Shown here: one piece after another, positions 1 to 9,349 of the stretch
How the letters are laid out: every line of letters starts with the position of its first letter
How positions within the stretch are numbered: position 1 is the stretch's first letter
Source of the DNA: Bacteroidota bacterium
Lineage (GTDB): Bacteria; Bacteroidota; Bacteroidia; Cytophagales; Cyclobacteriaceae
Reading direction: 5' to 3'
NCBI GenBank assembly: GCA_018266395.1
Contig: JAFEAM010000028.1
Span: 1 to 57,068 of the forward strand
DNA: 57,068 bases
Program-made: the position numbers and the translations under genes
Notes under the pieces: generated by a model
Database searches by the model: none
The model's input: the letters and a program-made list of their open reading frames with translations, nothing else
Told to the model about the DNA's origin: nothing

Positions 1-1
1 G

Positions 2-1465
2 GCTCTTGATCCGACCAACCTGAATCCGAAGGCCGACGGTGGCGCATCGATCTATGCAGCTTGTATTAGCATGCTGGATGATGCCATTGCCAACTTCGGC
101 AAGACAGAACTCAGCAAGCCCTATGACCTGTTCTATGGCGGCAACAAGACGCGCTGGATCACACTGGCCAACACGCTGAAGTTCAGGGCCTACATGCAGA
201 CCCGCCTGGTGGATGCAAATGCAGTAACAAAGGCCCAGGCAATAACTGACTTAATTGACTCGCCTTCAAAGAACTGGGTGTACCAGTATTCCACCAACAT
301 AGCCAACCCTGACAGCCGTCACCCTTATTTCACGGGTAACTACCTGACAGGCGCTGGTACGTTCCAGAGCAATTCCCTGATGTGGGAGATGCAGTATGGA
401 AAGCAGGTTGGTCCTGGCGGTACGCCTGGCGTAGTGGATCCCCGTATCCGTTACTACTTCTATCGTCAGAGCTCGCCTATTTCCCAGGATGTAAACTTGC
501 TTGGTTGCATCGGTCGTCCCCGCGTAACACACTACACCAATCCCCGCTGGCCGTTCTGCTGGATCAAAGATCCTGCAGACAACACATCCAACGTAGGATA
601 CTGGGGTCGTGACTTCGGTGATGCCACCGGTGTGAACCCTGACACACAAAGCCGTACCAACTGGGGAGTATATCCTATTGGCGGTGCATTTGATAATCAG
701 GTAGTCATTGGCACAGGTACTGCGACAGTTGCAAGCGGTGCAACAGTGGTAACCGGAGCCGGCACTTCTTTCACTTCACTCTTCACCAAAGGAGAGCAGT
801 TGTGGGATGCCACTGGCCGGGAACTAATCGGAACCATTGCATCAGTTGACAGCGACACACAGTTGACGCTGAAGGCAGGAGCTGCAGCAGCACTTGCAGG
901 TGAAGCTTATCAGCGTGGCTATCAGCGCGCCAACACATCCTCTGACGGATTATCAGGTGCAGGTATTCTGCCGATGTTCATGAGCTTCCATACTAACTTC
1001 CTCAGGGCTGAGCTGGCATTGATCACTGGTAGCCCTGCTACTGCGCAGACACAGATGGTGGCCGGGGTAACCAACTCAATTGACTATGTGCAGTCTTTTG
1101 GTTCTTCAGTTGCCTCCGGACCAGTTCCTGGTGGTGCTGAAAAAACAGCATACGTCACCGCTGTAACGGCGCGTTTCGCAGCTGCTGCTACTGCCAGTGC
1201 GCAGATGGATGTGATCCAGAAGGAACAGTGGATTGCCTCTTTCGGAAATGGAATAGAGGTGTACAATGCATACCGTCGTACCGGTGCGCCTGCCAAGGGA
1301 ACAACCTTTGCTCAGCAGCTCACGCTGTCGGCAAACCCTGGAACGTATTACAGGTCATTCACCTATCCTTCCGTGTACGTGACGAGAAATTCGAATGCTA
1401 CACAGAAGACATCGGATGGAGTGAAGGTGTTCTGGGATAACAACCCTGACGGTTTCGTTAACTAA
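2..1465 (+). CDS. SusD/RagB-like outer-membrane lipoprotein (5' end outside window)
   Basis: The reading frame is open from base 2, so the N-terminus with its lipoprotein signal lies before the window; the first Met at base 71 is internal. The visible part has the helical, Trp/Tyr/Asn-rich make-up of SusD-like_2 proteins: residues TRWITLANTLKFRAYMQTR form the usual TPR-like helix, and the tail reads VFWDNNPDGFVN. SusD proteins cap a SusC TonB-dependent porin and bind its ligand at the cell surface; the SusC partner should lie just upstream. About 70 residues near the middle (bases roughly 700-910) look like an inserted Gly/Thr/Val-rich beta domain not typical of the family. A small lipoprotein gene follows after 19 bases. 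Ligand unknown. Family assignment is fairly sure; the exact subfamily is inferred. Confidence 0.8.
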   Translation, partial: ALDPTNLNPKADGGASIYAACISMLDDAIANFGKTELSKPYDLFYGGNKTRWITLANTLKFRAYMQTRLVDANAVTKAQAITDLIDSPSKNWVYQYSTNIANPDSRHPYFTGNYLTGAGTFQSNSLMWEMQYGKQVGPGGTPGVVDPRIRYYFYRQSSPISQDVNLLGCIGRPRVTHYTNPRWPFCWIKDPADNTSNVGYWGRDFGDATGVNPDTQSRTNWGVYPIGGAFDNQVVIGTGTATVASGATVVTGAGTSFTSLFTKGEQLWDATGRELIGTIASVDSDTQLTLKAGAAAALAGEAYQRGYQRANTSSDGLSGAGILPMFMSFHTNFLRAELALITGSPATAQTQMVAGVTNSIDYVQSFGSSVASGPVPGGAEKTAYVTAVTARFAAAATASAQMDVIQKEQWIASFGNGIEVYNAYRRTGAPAKGTTFAQQLTLSANPGTYYRSFTYPSVYVTRNSNATQKTSDGVKVFWDNNPDGFVN

Positions 1466-1484
1466 CCATAAATCTGAAAGAGAA

Positions 1485-2048
1485 ATGAAGACATCAAAAT
1501 ATATCAGAACCGCGCTGACGGTAGCGCTTGCAGCAATGACCATGCTGCTGGGAAGCTGCCGTGATGAGAGCCTGATCATTTATGATCCGGTGAAGCAGGG
1601 TGTTCAGGGTGCTTATGCCAGAATGGTTGATCAGCCGCCGGCAACAGCAGCAGTCGCATCCTTTGCTACAACCAACTTTGTTTTTACAGCAGAGGTGGTT
1701 GGAGTGGGAACGGATCCGACCAAGGTGAAGTCCTTTGACATCACGGTACAGTTGGATGATCCCAATAGTGTGAATTTGAAACCGGCAAAGGCCTTGGGCA
1801 GCATAACAAGCTTCACCTTGTTTAGCGACACCCAGCGTCCCCGTGGCACTGCTACGTTCACCGGAGCACAAATCACTACTTTGTTGGGTCTTACGGCAGG
1901 GGATATTGTGAAGGGTAACATTCTTACCTTCTACACCTCATTGACGCTCACCGACGGCAGGAAATACGACATCAACAATGTTGATCCGAACCTGGCCGCT
2001 TCGAGCGCGTTCAATGCGCCGTTCTTCCATCAGACTACTTTCAAATAG
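1485..2048 (+). CDS. small lipoprotein following SusD-like gene
   Basis: A 187-residue protein with a clear lipoprotein signal: a basic start (MKTSKYIR), a hydrophobic stretch, then the lipobox LLGSC with Cys at about residue 25. The mature part is Thr/Val/Ala-rich and likely all-beta. I recognise no named domain. Its place 19 bases behind a SusD-like gene, and the terminator right after it, make it the last gene of that uptake locus. Many such loci carry an extra surface lipoprotein that helps bind the ligand; that role is inferred from position only. The start is chosen because the ATG directly precedes the signal peptide. Confidence 0.75.
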   Translation: MKTSKYIRTALTVALAAMTMLLGSCRDESLIIYDPVKQGVQGAYARMVDQPPATAAVASFATTNFVFTAEVVGVGTDPTKVKSFDITVQLDDPNSVNLKPAKALGSITSFTLFSDTQRPRGTATFTGAQITTLLGLTAGDIVKGNILTFYTSLTLTDGRKYDINNVDPNLAASSAFNAPFFHQTTFK

Positions 2049-2065
2049 CAGTATAGTCAGAACTC

Positions 2066-2092
2066 AAAAAAGGGGCTTCGGCCCCTTTTTTT
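2066..2092 (+). terminator. intrinsic terminator after first SusD locus
   Basis: A short GC stem (GGGGC / GCCCC) closed by a TTCG tetraloop is flanked by six A's on the left and seven T's on the right, so the stem can extend by A-T pairs. It starts 17 bases after the lipoprotein stop codon. The A and T runs on both sides mean it could work in both directions. Confidence 0.9.
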
Positions 2093-2353
2093 ATTGTCCA
2101 GGTTTCCATCCGGGGTGGGTCTTGCCATGTATCTCCAGCAGGGAAGGAGGCCTGTTTTTGAGCTTAAGGAGACTAAAGTCCCATCTTTTTGTGCCAGACC
2201 ACCTTTACGCCCGGATCATCATTAACTGCACAATTTTCAGCGAAAGCCTGCTATTCCAGTCAATTCTGAAAAAAAACAGGTAATTCTTTATAATAATTTG
2301 CGGATTGCTGGTACTTTAACATTCTAAAATTTGTTTAACCTAAACCTAAAACC
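2093..2353 (+). promoter_or_regulatory. intergenic region with candidate susC promoter
   Basis: This gene-free stretch lies between the terminator and susC. A candidate Bacteroidota-type promoter is TTG at 2305-2307, an 18-base spacer, then AAAATTTG at 2326-2333 (consensus TAnnTTTG, one mismatch). It would start transcription only about 10-15 bases before the susC ATG. The rest is A/T-rich with no credible gene. The promoter is a pattern match only. Confidence 0.3.
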
Positions 2354-5300
2354 ATGAGAAAGTTTCTACTCACACTTGTCTCGTTTGCCATGGTGCTCAG
2401 CGTCTGGGCCCAGGAACGAGCGGTCTCGGGTAAGGTCACTTCTTCAGAAGATGGAAGTTCCTTGCCAGGGGTGAACGTGGTGCTGAAGGGCACTGCGACG
2501 GGAGCTGTTACTGATGCAGAGGGAAGTTACAAACTCAATGTTCCGACGGCCGGCGGCACATTGGTGTTTTCCTTCATCGGATTAGTAACACAGGAAGTCG
2601 AGATCGGCCAGCGATCAGTAGTGGACGTCCAGATGGCAGCGGACGTTCAGCAATTGAGCGAAGTTGTCGTTACGGCCCTCGGTATCAAAGAGGATCGTGA
2701 CAAGTTCGCGTCATCTGCAGCCAGCGTGAAGGGAACTTCAGTTGCCAAGTCGGGTGAGACAGGCGTACTTCAGGGACTGGCGGCCAAGACGGCCGGTGTG
2801 CTGATCGTACGAAACGGTGGAGACCCGGGAGCTGGAGCCTACATCCAGATCCGCGGACAGAACACCATCAACGGTAACGCACAGCCCCTCTTTATTGTGG
2901 ACGGCGTACCGGTAAACAACTCCAATGAATATGGTTTGTCCGGAGCCGGTAACTCTATCGTAACACAGTCCCGTATCAACGACATCAATCCGGAGGATAT
3001 AGCCTCCATGGAGGTGTTGAAAGGTGCGTCTGCTGCTGCTTTGTGGGGTACACGCGCTGCCAACGGTGTGATTATCATCACCACCAAGAAAGGGCAGGAT
3101 ACCAAAGGAAAAGTAAATGTCTCCATTAAATCAACGGTATCCTTTGACGAAGTCAATAAGATGCACGACTTGCAGACGGTTTTTGGAAATGGTGACAAAG
3201 GTCACTATGCCATGAACAACCGGGTGAGCTATGGAGATCAGATAGCTGACCGGAAGGGTGGCGCTGATGCCACGACTGGTGCAGCATACGTTACACTTTC
3301 AGACGGAAGCAAGCGCTATGCTACCCCTAGCGGCTCCGGCTTCAGCTGGGATGGTACCGGTGCTGCTGCACACGGAGGTAAGAACTCAAAAGATACCTAT
3401 AACCATAAGACCGACGTTTTCCAGACAGGTCACTTTGTCGACAACAACATGACAATCAGCGGAGGTAATGCCCGGAGCAATTTTCTCATGAGTTATTCCA
3501 ATCTTACCCAGCAGGGTGTGATCAAGAATTTCAGTGACTATACGAGAAACTCGGCCAGACTCAATGCATCGAGCCAGTTTACAGATTGGATCAGAGGTTC
3601 GGCTTCAGCATCTTATGTCGGTTCATACTCCACGCGTGCACAGACGGGTGATAACCTCGATGGTTTGATGCTCGGAGGTCTTCGGACCCCTCCCGACTTT
3701 AATAACGCGTTTTACTCGGGTACGTACACTGATGCAACGGGCGCAATCTTCCCTGACAAACATGTAGCTTACCGCGACCAGTTGGGTGCAGGCGATCACC
3801 CTGTTTATTCCAACCCGCTGTGGAACATCAACAACAACAAGAACACCACTACCGTTGACCGGTTCATCGGTAATATGGAACTCTCTGCTGACCCCACATC
3901 GTGGCTAAATATCACCGGCCGTGCTGGCGTTGATTATTTCACTGATAAGAATAAAGAGTTGTTCCCTGTTCACTCTGCTACCTTCCCGACTGGATACTAC
4001 CAGGTAAATAATACCACGGAGAAGCAGATCAACATGGACTTCTTTGCCCGTGCTCAGAAACAATTCAACAGCAACTTCAGCGGTAACCTGCTATTCGGTG
4101 TGAACTACAACGATCGTTATCGTAATACCGATCACACACAGATTACCGATTTCATCGTTGCGGGTGCGCCTCCGAACCTGAACAATGGTTTGACGTCGAA
4201 CCTGCAGGCCTACAATTATACCACGCATATCCGCACCTATGCATACTATGCTCAGGCGGAATTGCAGGCATATGACCAGTTGTTCCTGACACTGACCGGC
4301 CGTTCTGAATCTGCTTCTACCTATAACAACTCATTCTTCTTCCCCAGTGCTGCTTTGGCATGGCAATTCACAAAGTTGGAGGCGCTCAAGGGTGGGTCAA
4401 CACTCAGCTTTGGTAAGTTGAGGTTAACAGCAGGCCAGGTGGGTATTCAGCCTCAGCCCTATTTGAACAACACGTTGTTCGTAAATACGATCTATTATGA
4501 CGGGTATGCCTATGGTTTGAATGCTTCCAGCGGCGTGTATGGTGGAGGTTACGGACAAAGCTACCTGGCTGGTAATCCGAACCTGAAGCCTGAAGTGAAG
4601 ACTGAAGTTGAGATTGGTGCTGACCTGAGATTCTTCAATAACAAACTCTCATTCTCAATTACAGCTTACAACAACCACACCGACAACCTGCTCCTGGCTC
4701 TTGGCTTGCCCGATGCTTCTGGCTTCAACCAGATCTGGAAGAATGCTGCATCCATGGAGAACAAAGGCCTGGAGATTGAATTGGGCTATGATATCATCAA
4801 GAAAGGTAACTTCAGCTGGAATATCACTGGTAACTGGTCGGCCAACAGGAATAAAGTTACATCCATGGGTGGAACAGATGCTCAGACCGTTCCTGGTGGT
4901 GGTGCCTATGCAGGTCAGTCCCTAATCGCTGGACAGCCCTTCGGAGTATTCTATGGAGCCGTTCTGCAACATGATGAAAAAGGGAAATACATTCTGGATG
5001 GCAATGGATTCCCTCAGTTCGGTACCCAGAATGAGATCTATGGCAACCCGAACCCGATGTGGAGGGCAGGTATTGGTACCACAGTCGCATGGAAGGGCGT
5101 TTCCCTCTATGTGCTGTTTGACAGGGTTTATGGAAATGACTTCTGGAATGGTACCCGAGGCGCTCTTGCGACGTTCGGAACTTCCGCAGAGACTGGACAC
5201 ATTTCCACTTCCAGCTCTCCTTTGAAGACAGTTGATGGATTGACAATTCCTGCAAACACTCCGTTCCGTGGAGAAATCCGTGACTTTGGAGGCGGGCCTG

Positions 5301-5623
5301 TAGCATTGACACAAGCATACTATCAGACACTGGGAACGTCATTCTCAGCCGGCAATGCCGACCTGTTCAAAGAGGATGGCGGATCAACCCGTCTGCGTGA
5401 AGTGACGCTCAGCTACTCTTTAAGGGGTGCCGGCTTTACCAAGGCAACCAAGCTGGCTTCAGTAGACTTCAGCCTCACCGGACGTAACCTGATGCTGTGG
5501 ACTAACTACACCGGTATTGACCCTGAAGGCAATATTACGGGAGCTTCCCTGGCACGCGGCTCTGACTGGTTCATCAGTCCTGCCACACGGTCGGTACTGT
5601 TCACGATCAAGGTTACCTACTAA
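2354..5623 (+). CDS. SusC/RagA-family TonB-linked outer-membrane receptor
   Basis: The 1089-residue protein is full length for the family. It has a signal peptide (residues 1-19, ending WAQ), a carboxypeptidase-regulatory-like beta domain (about 22-105, with SLPGVNVVLKGT), then a TonB plug (about 113-245, with IQIRGQNTINGNAQPLFIVDG and SMEVLKGASAAALWGTRAANG). A long Asn/Tyr/Gly-rich beta-barrel follows, ending in an aromatic-rich strand (SVLFTIKVTY). Such proteins import oligomers or other large nutrients across the outer membrane with energy from TonB/ExbBD, with a SusD lid. The SusD gene starts 20 bases downstream. No glycoside hydrolase or regulator gene adjoins, so the substrate cannot be named. 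Confidence 0.95.
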   Translation: MRKFLLTLVSFAMVLSVWAQERAVSGKVTSSEDGSSLPGVNVVLKGTATGAVTDAEGSYKLNVPTAGGTLVFSFIGLVTQEVEIGQRSVVDVQMAADVQQLSEVVVTALGIKEDRDKFASSAASVKGTSVAKSGETGVLQGLAAKTAGVLIVRNGGDPGAGAYIQIRGQNTINGNAQPLFIVDGVPVNNSNEYGLSGAGNSIVTQSRINDINPEDIASMEVLKGASAAALWGTRAANGVIIITTKKGQDTKGKVNVSIKSTVSFDEVNKMHDLQTVFGNGDKGHYAMNNRVSYGDQIADRKGGADATTGAAYVTLSDGSKRYATPSGSGFSWDGTGAAAHGGKNSKDTYNHKTDVFQTGHFVDNNMTISGGNARSNFLMSYSNLTQQGVIKNFSDYTRNSARLNASSQFTDWIRGSASASYVGSYSTRAQTGDNLDGLMLGGLRTPPDFNNAFYSGTYTDATGAIFPDKHVAYRDQLGAGDHPVYSNPLWNINNNKNTTTVDRFIGNMELSADPTSWLNITGRAGVDYFTDKNKELFPVHSATFPTGYYQVNNTTEKQINMDFFARAQKQFNSNFSGNLLFGVNYNDRYRNTDHTQITDFIVAGAPPNLNNGLTSNLQAYNYTTHIRTYAYYAQAELQAYDQLFLTLTGRSESASTYNNSFFFPSAALAWQFTKLEALKGGSTLSFGKLRLTAGQVGIQPQPYLNNTLFVNTIYYDGYAYGLNASSGVYGGGYGQSYLAGNPNLKPEVKTEVEIGADLRFFNNKLSFSITAYNNHTDNLLLALGLPDASGFNQIWKNAASMENKGLEIELGYDIIKKGNFSWNITGNWSANRNKVTSMGGTDAQTVPGGGAYAGQSLIAGQPFGVFYGAVLQHDEKGKYILDGNGFPQFGTQNEIYGNPNPMWRAGIGTTVAWKGVSLYVLFDRVYGNDFWNGTRGALATFGTSAETGHISTSSSPLKTVDGLTIPANTPFRGEIRDFGGGPVALTQAYYQTLGTSFSAGNADLFKEDGGSTRLREVTLSYSLRGAGFTKATKLASVDFSLTGRNLMLWTNYTGIDPEGNITGASLARGSDWFISPATRSVLFTIKVTY

Positions 5624-5643
5624 TCTTAATGAGGAGAATGATT

Positions 5644-7140
5644 ATGAAAAAGCATATTTTCAACAAGTCTTTGATTGCATTGGCGGTCATCATGATGCTT
5701 TCATCATGCAAGGACCTCTTCAACAAGGACGACATTCAGAAGAACCCCAACAGCCCCCTGCAGTCACAGATTGACGTAAGTCAGTTGACCACGGCGGCCA
5801 TGCTGGGTATGTCGCTACTGTACGAAGACACTGACAACAGGATTGCTTCCATCTGGGGCGGGCACCTGGCGGGTACCAGCCGTCAGCACCTGACCTTTCA
5901 GAACTATATTGTCAGTTCCACTTCCTTTGGCTGGTTCAATTACTACAATTCTGCCACAAATGCCCGGTACGCCCAGGCTGCAGCTGTATCTAAGGCGCAG
6001 AAAGGTGTTAATCAGGTGATAGAAGGGCTGATCTTCCACAAGATGGCTTCCCTTTGGGGCAGCGTGCCTTATACCGAAGCAATGGATCTGGTTAACCATC
6101 CAACTCCGAAGTATGATGATCAGGCTGCAGTATATGCTTCGCTGATTACATTACTGGACGACGCGGTTACCAACCTGCAGGCAGGTGGAGGGATCGCTGA
6201 TGGAGATTTTATCTTCAACAAAGATCCTAACAAATGGATTGCTGCCGCAAGGACCCTGCAGGCCCGTATGTACCTTCATACCAAGCAGTACGCCAAGGCA
6301 GTTACGGCAGCGCAGGCTGGCATATCCAGCCCTCTGAATGACATGCTGGTACCGCACGGAACTTCACAGCAGGTTGACCTCAACCTGAACTATGACTTCT
6401 TTGTGAATTCCAGGCCCGGTGATACGGCTTTTGACCCTTCTCTCGGCTCTTATCTTCCTGCATTCATGTGCACAGATATCTCGGTAGGTACCGTTGGTAC
6501 GCTCGGAGTGGCGAAGCGCAATGCCAAAACGGAGGAGACCGGCCTGTTTAATGCCTTCTTCGGGTATGAGAATGTTCAGAGCGGAGATGGTACATGGGAC
6601 CCCAACGTAACCAATGGTGTGTTTCAGGCCAATTCATTCAGCCCTATACTGACCTTTTACGAAAATCAGCTGATTCTTGCAGAAGCAGCGCAGCGCCTGG
6701 CCAATACCCCGACTGCCGTAGATCCCACTGCCCTCGCTGCCCTTAATTCGGTGCGGACAACGCTGGAAACTACGGGTAGGATTTTTGGAGCGAAGTATGC
6801 GTTAGGAACGCTCACTTATACTCCCTATGTAGCGGCTGATTTCAGTGCTGCTGGTGTTGCAAACCCTGCAACAGGTCCCTACGCCGGTATGAATGAGCAG
6901 ACGGCCTTTTTGAGGGAGGTGGCTTCTCAGAAGTTCATAGTACTGCTGATGCAATTCGAGGTATTTACTGAACTGAGAAGGTTGGCTGTGCTCAACCCTG
7001 CCATCAGTTTGGGAGTGCCGATCAATAAGCCACCCGTGTATCCGGCAAGGTATATTTATCCTCAGAACGAGATAAACACCAACCCGAATACGCCCAAGCC
7101 GGCTCCTGATCAGTTCACCAAACTTGACCTCTTCAAGTAA
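5644..7140 (+). CDS. SusD/RagB-family outer-membrane lipoprotein
   Basis: Partner of the SusC gene 20 bases upstream. The start at 5644 is preferred over in-frame ATGs at 5629 and 5638: it leaves a clean lipoprotein signal (MKKHIFNKS..., lipobox LSSC at about residue 21) and puts AGGAG a few bases ahead. The protein is about 498 residues, normal for SusD-like proteins. Family hallmarks are the TPR-like helices (NKWIAAARTLQARMYLHTKQY), a region with ENQLILAEAAQR, and a tail listing YPQNEINTNPNTP as in other SusD C-termini. Together with SusC it should form a surface 'pedal-bin' complex for nutrient uptake. Ligand unknown. Confidence 0.92.
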   Translation: MKKHIFNKSLIALAVIMMLSSCKDLFNKDDIQKNPNSPLQSQIDVSQLTTAAMLGMSLLYEDTDNRIASIWGGHLAGTSRQHLTFQNYIVSSTSFGWFNYYNSATNARYAQAAAVSKAQKGVNQVIEGLIFHKMASLWGSVPYTEAMDLVNHPTPKYDDQAAVYASLITLLDDAVTNLQAGGGIADGDFIFNKDPNKWIAAARTLQARMYLHTKQYAKAVTAAQAGISSPLNDMLVPHGTSQQVDLNLNYDFFVNSRPGDTAFDPSLGSYLPAFMCTDISVGTVGTLGVAKRNAKTEETGLFNAFFGYENVQSGDGTWDPNVTNGVFQANSFSPILTFYENQLILAEAAQRLANTPTAVDPTALAALNSVRTTLETTGRIFGAKYALGTLTYTPYVAADFSAAGVANPATGPYAGMNEQTAFLREVASQKFIVLLMQFEVFTELRRLAVLNPAISLGVPINKPPVYPARYIYPQNEINTNPNTPKPAPDQFTKLDLFK

Positions 7141-7193
7141 TGGAGGTTTAAGAAGCAGTCCAAAAAGGCTGCCTGAACTGAACAGGCAATAAG

Positions 7194-7227
7194 AAAGCCG
7201 CCCTGAGTTAATCGGGGCGGCTTTTTT
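7194..7227. terminator. bidirectional intrinsic terminator
   Basis: A perfect ten-pair stem, AAAGCCGCCC with GGGCGGCTTT, has an 11-base loop and ends in a T run on the plus strand (and the matching A run on the left). It lies between the convergent SusD gene and the DUF2911 gene and probably ends both transcripts. Confidence 0.9.
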
Positions 7228-7243
7228 GATATTCAGTTATTAA

Positions 7244-7753
7244 TTATCCCTTTACCTTGAAGGCAACCTGGGTGTTTTCCCACTTGAGTGTAACCTCATC
7301 CTTGCCTACTGAAATATTGAACGTCTCAACAAAAGTTGCAGCCTTTGCTGGCTTCACTTTAACCCGGAGTACATCGTTGCCTTCCTTGTAGCTATAGGCA
7401 CCCCATTGTTTTGCATACTTCTGGAAGATGATCGTCCATTCGCTTTCTCCGGGAATGCTGAACAGTTCGTATTTGCCCGCCGCCAAAGCCTGGCCTTCAA
7501 TTTTAACGGGCTTGTCGATCTCAAACACAGTCGCCTCATTGGCTCCAGTTCTCCATACCTTTCCGTATGGCTCAATGCCGCCAAGCATCTTCCTGCCCTT
7601 TGCTGATGGGGTCGAATAATCAATCTTGATACTAACACCGTCTATGGTACCCTGTGCTACTGCAGGAGGGCTGGGCCGCTTGCTCTTGTCTTCCTGACCA
7701 TTGGCGGCAAGCGCTACAAATGCCAACAGCGTGATAAATAGTTTCCTTTTCAT
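7244..7753 (-). CDS. exported DUF2911 family protein
   Basis: The 169-residue protein has a signal peptide (MKRKLFITLLAFVALAANGQ) and is exported. It carries the DUF2911 core: IDYSTPSAKGRKMLGG, then PYGKVWRTGANEATVFE, then AGKYELFSIPGESEWTIIF. This family is widespread in Bacteroidota and has no established function; the fold is predicted to be a small beta-sandwich. It is a stand-alone gene, converging on the SusD gene across a strong terminator, with the ffh gene upstream in the same direction 165 bases away. Confidence 0.9.
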   Translation of the reverse strand: MKRKLFITLLAFVALAANGQEDKSKRPSPPAVAQGTIDGVSIKIDYSTPSAKGRKMLGGIEPYGKVWRTGANEATVFEIDKPVKIEGQALAAGKYELFSIPGESEWTIIFQKYAKQWGAYSYKEGNDVLRVKVKPAKAATFVETFNISVGKDEVTLKWENTQVAFKVKG

Positions 7754-7918
7754 AGGGGTTGTTTGGTTTGATTTTTTGAAAGGCCCCTATGCAGGTATGA
7801 GTCCGCCAGGGCTACCTCGAATTTACAACGATTCGAGACCGAGATGGTTGGTCGGGAGCTAAAATTTAATTAGAAAATCCCCTGGTTTGAGTGAACCTTT
7901 CAATGGCCGAACGCCTGT

Positions 7919-9250
7919 TTATCTTCCGAAAGGGTTCAGCGCATTCAATGCGCGTTTGTTGCCGCCCATCTTGTTGAGGGTCTTCATCATCTTGCGCATG
8001 TCCTCAAACTGCTTGAGTAGCTGATTGACCTGCTGGATCGAGGTGCCGCTGCCTTTTGCAATACGGTTCTTCCGGCTGGAATTGATCACAACGGGATTCT
8101 CGCGTTCTTCAAGGGTCATGGACCGGATGATGGCCTCAACCGGCTTGAAAGAGTTGTCGTCAATGTCCACCCCCTTCAATGCCTTGCCCATTCCAGGTAC
8201 CATACCAAGCAGGTCCTTCATGTTGCCCATCTTCTTGATTTGCTCCAGTTGGGTGAGGAAGTCGTTGAAATCAAACTGGTTCTTACGGATTTTCTTCTGC
8301 AACCGCGCTGCTTCCTCCTGGTCGAAGGTTTCCTGTGCCTTTTCAACCAGGCTGACAACGTCGCCCATTCCAAGAATTCTGCCGGCCATACGATCCGGGT
8401 AGAAACGGTCCAGGGCCTCCATCTTTTCACCGGAGCTGATAAACTTGATCGGCTTGTCCACTACTTTCCTGATAGACAAGGCTGCTCCGCCACGCGTATC
8501 GCCGTCTAGTTTGGTAAGCACCACACCGTTGAAGTTCAGCCTGTCGTTGAAAGCCTTTGCCGTGTTCACAGCGTCCTGGCCAGTCATGGAGTCTACGACG
8601 AAAAGTGTTTCTGAAGGGTTCAGCGCTTCCTTGAGCCGGGCGATTTCTTCCATCATCTCTTCGTCGATAGCCAGACGGCCGGCGGTATCCACAATCACAA
8701 TCCGGAAATTGTTTTGCTTCGCATGGTCGATGGCGTTGCGTGCAATCCTGACAGCATCTTTGTTGTCGGGTTCGGCATATACATCAACACCAATCTGCCC
8801 ACCCAGTACCTTCAACTGATCGATGGCCGCAGGGCGATAGATGTCACAGGCCGCCAGCATGACGCTGCGCCCCTGGCGTTTGAGATAATTGGCAAGCTTT
8901 CCAGAAAAGGTTGTTTTACCTGAACCCTGAAGCCCTGCAATCAGGATGACTGCCGGGTTCCCATCAACCTTGATGTCCTCACTCTCACCACCCATGAGCT
9001 GGGTGAGTTCGTCATTCGTGATTTTGATGAGCAACTGCCCAGGTGAAATCGCAGTGAGTACATTCTGCCCCAGCGCCTTCTGCTTGATTTCGTCGGTAAC
9101 TTCTTTGGCAACTTTGTAATTGACGTCCGCATCGATGAGGGCCTTCCTGATCTCTTTGATCGTCCCCGCAACGTTGATCTCTGTAATGCGACCCTGTCCT
9201 TTCAGGTTCTGAAAGGCTTTTTCAAGTTTGAGACTTAGACTGTCAAACAT
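7919..9250 (-). CDS. ffh: signal recognition particle protein Ffh
   Basis: The 443-residue GTPase binds the 4.5S RNA and delivers nascent membrane proteins to FtsY. The N domain spans about residues 1-90. The G domain has the P-loop GLQGSGKTT (106-114), DTAGR (188-192) and TKLDGDTRGG (246-255). The Met-rich M domain (about 300-443) has KKMGNMKDLLGMVPGMGK and the RNA/signal-binding segment SSRKNRIAKGSGTS. All key motifs are intact and the length is typical. It is a housekeeping gene, apparently single in its transcription unit. Confidence 0.98.
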   Translation of the reverse strand: MFDSLSLKLEKAFQNLKGQGRITEINVAGTIKEIRKALIDADVNYKVAKEVTDEIKQKALGQNVLTAISPGQLLIKITNDELTQLMGGESEDIKVDGNPAVILIAGLQGSGKTTFSGKLANYLKRQGRSVMLAACDIYRPAAIDQLKVLGGQIGVDVYAEPDNKDAVRIARNAIDHAKQNNFRIVIVDTAGRLAIDEEMMEEIARLKEALNPSETLFVVDSMTGQDAVNTAKAFNDRLNFNGVVLTKLDGDTRGGAALSIRKVVDKPIKFISSGEKMEALDRFYPDRMAGRILGMGDVVSLVEKAQETFDQEEAARLQKKIRKNQFDFNDFLTQLEQIKKMGNMKDLLGMVPGMGKALKGVDIDDNSFKPVEAIIRSMTLEERENPVVINSSRKNRIAKGSGTSIQQVNQLLKQFEDMRKMMKTLNKMGGNKRALNALNPFGR

Positions 9251-9349
9251 GGCTTACTGTGTAAATAGGGGCGCAAAGTTAACCCTAATGGGACCGCACT
9301 GCAAATGCAGATTCTGCCATTGTCAACCCCCTCCGGAAACCTGGGAAGC

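Noticed and set aside
1978..2283. 101-residue plus-strand ORF crossing the terminator
   Set aside because: It overlaps the end of the lipoprotein gene and a strong terminator and reads as random sequence.
4857..5342. 161- and 130-residue minus-strand ORFs inside susC
   Set aside because: Both are antisense to the conserved SusC barrel and lack any family signature.
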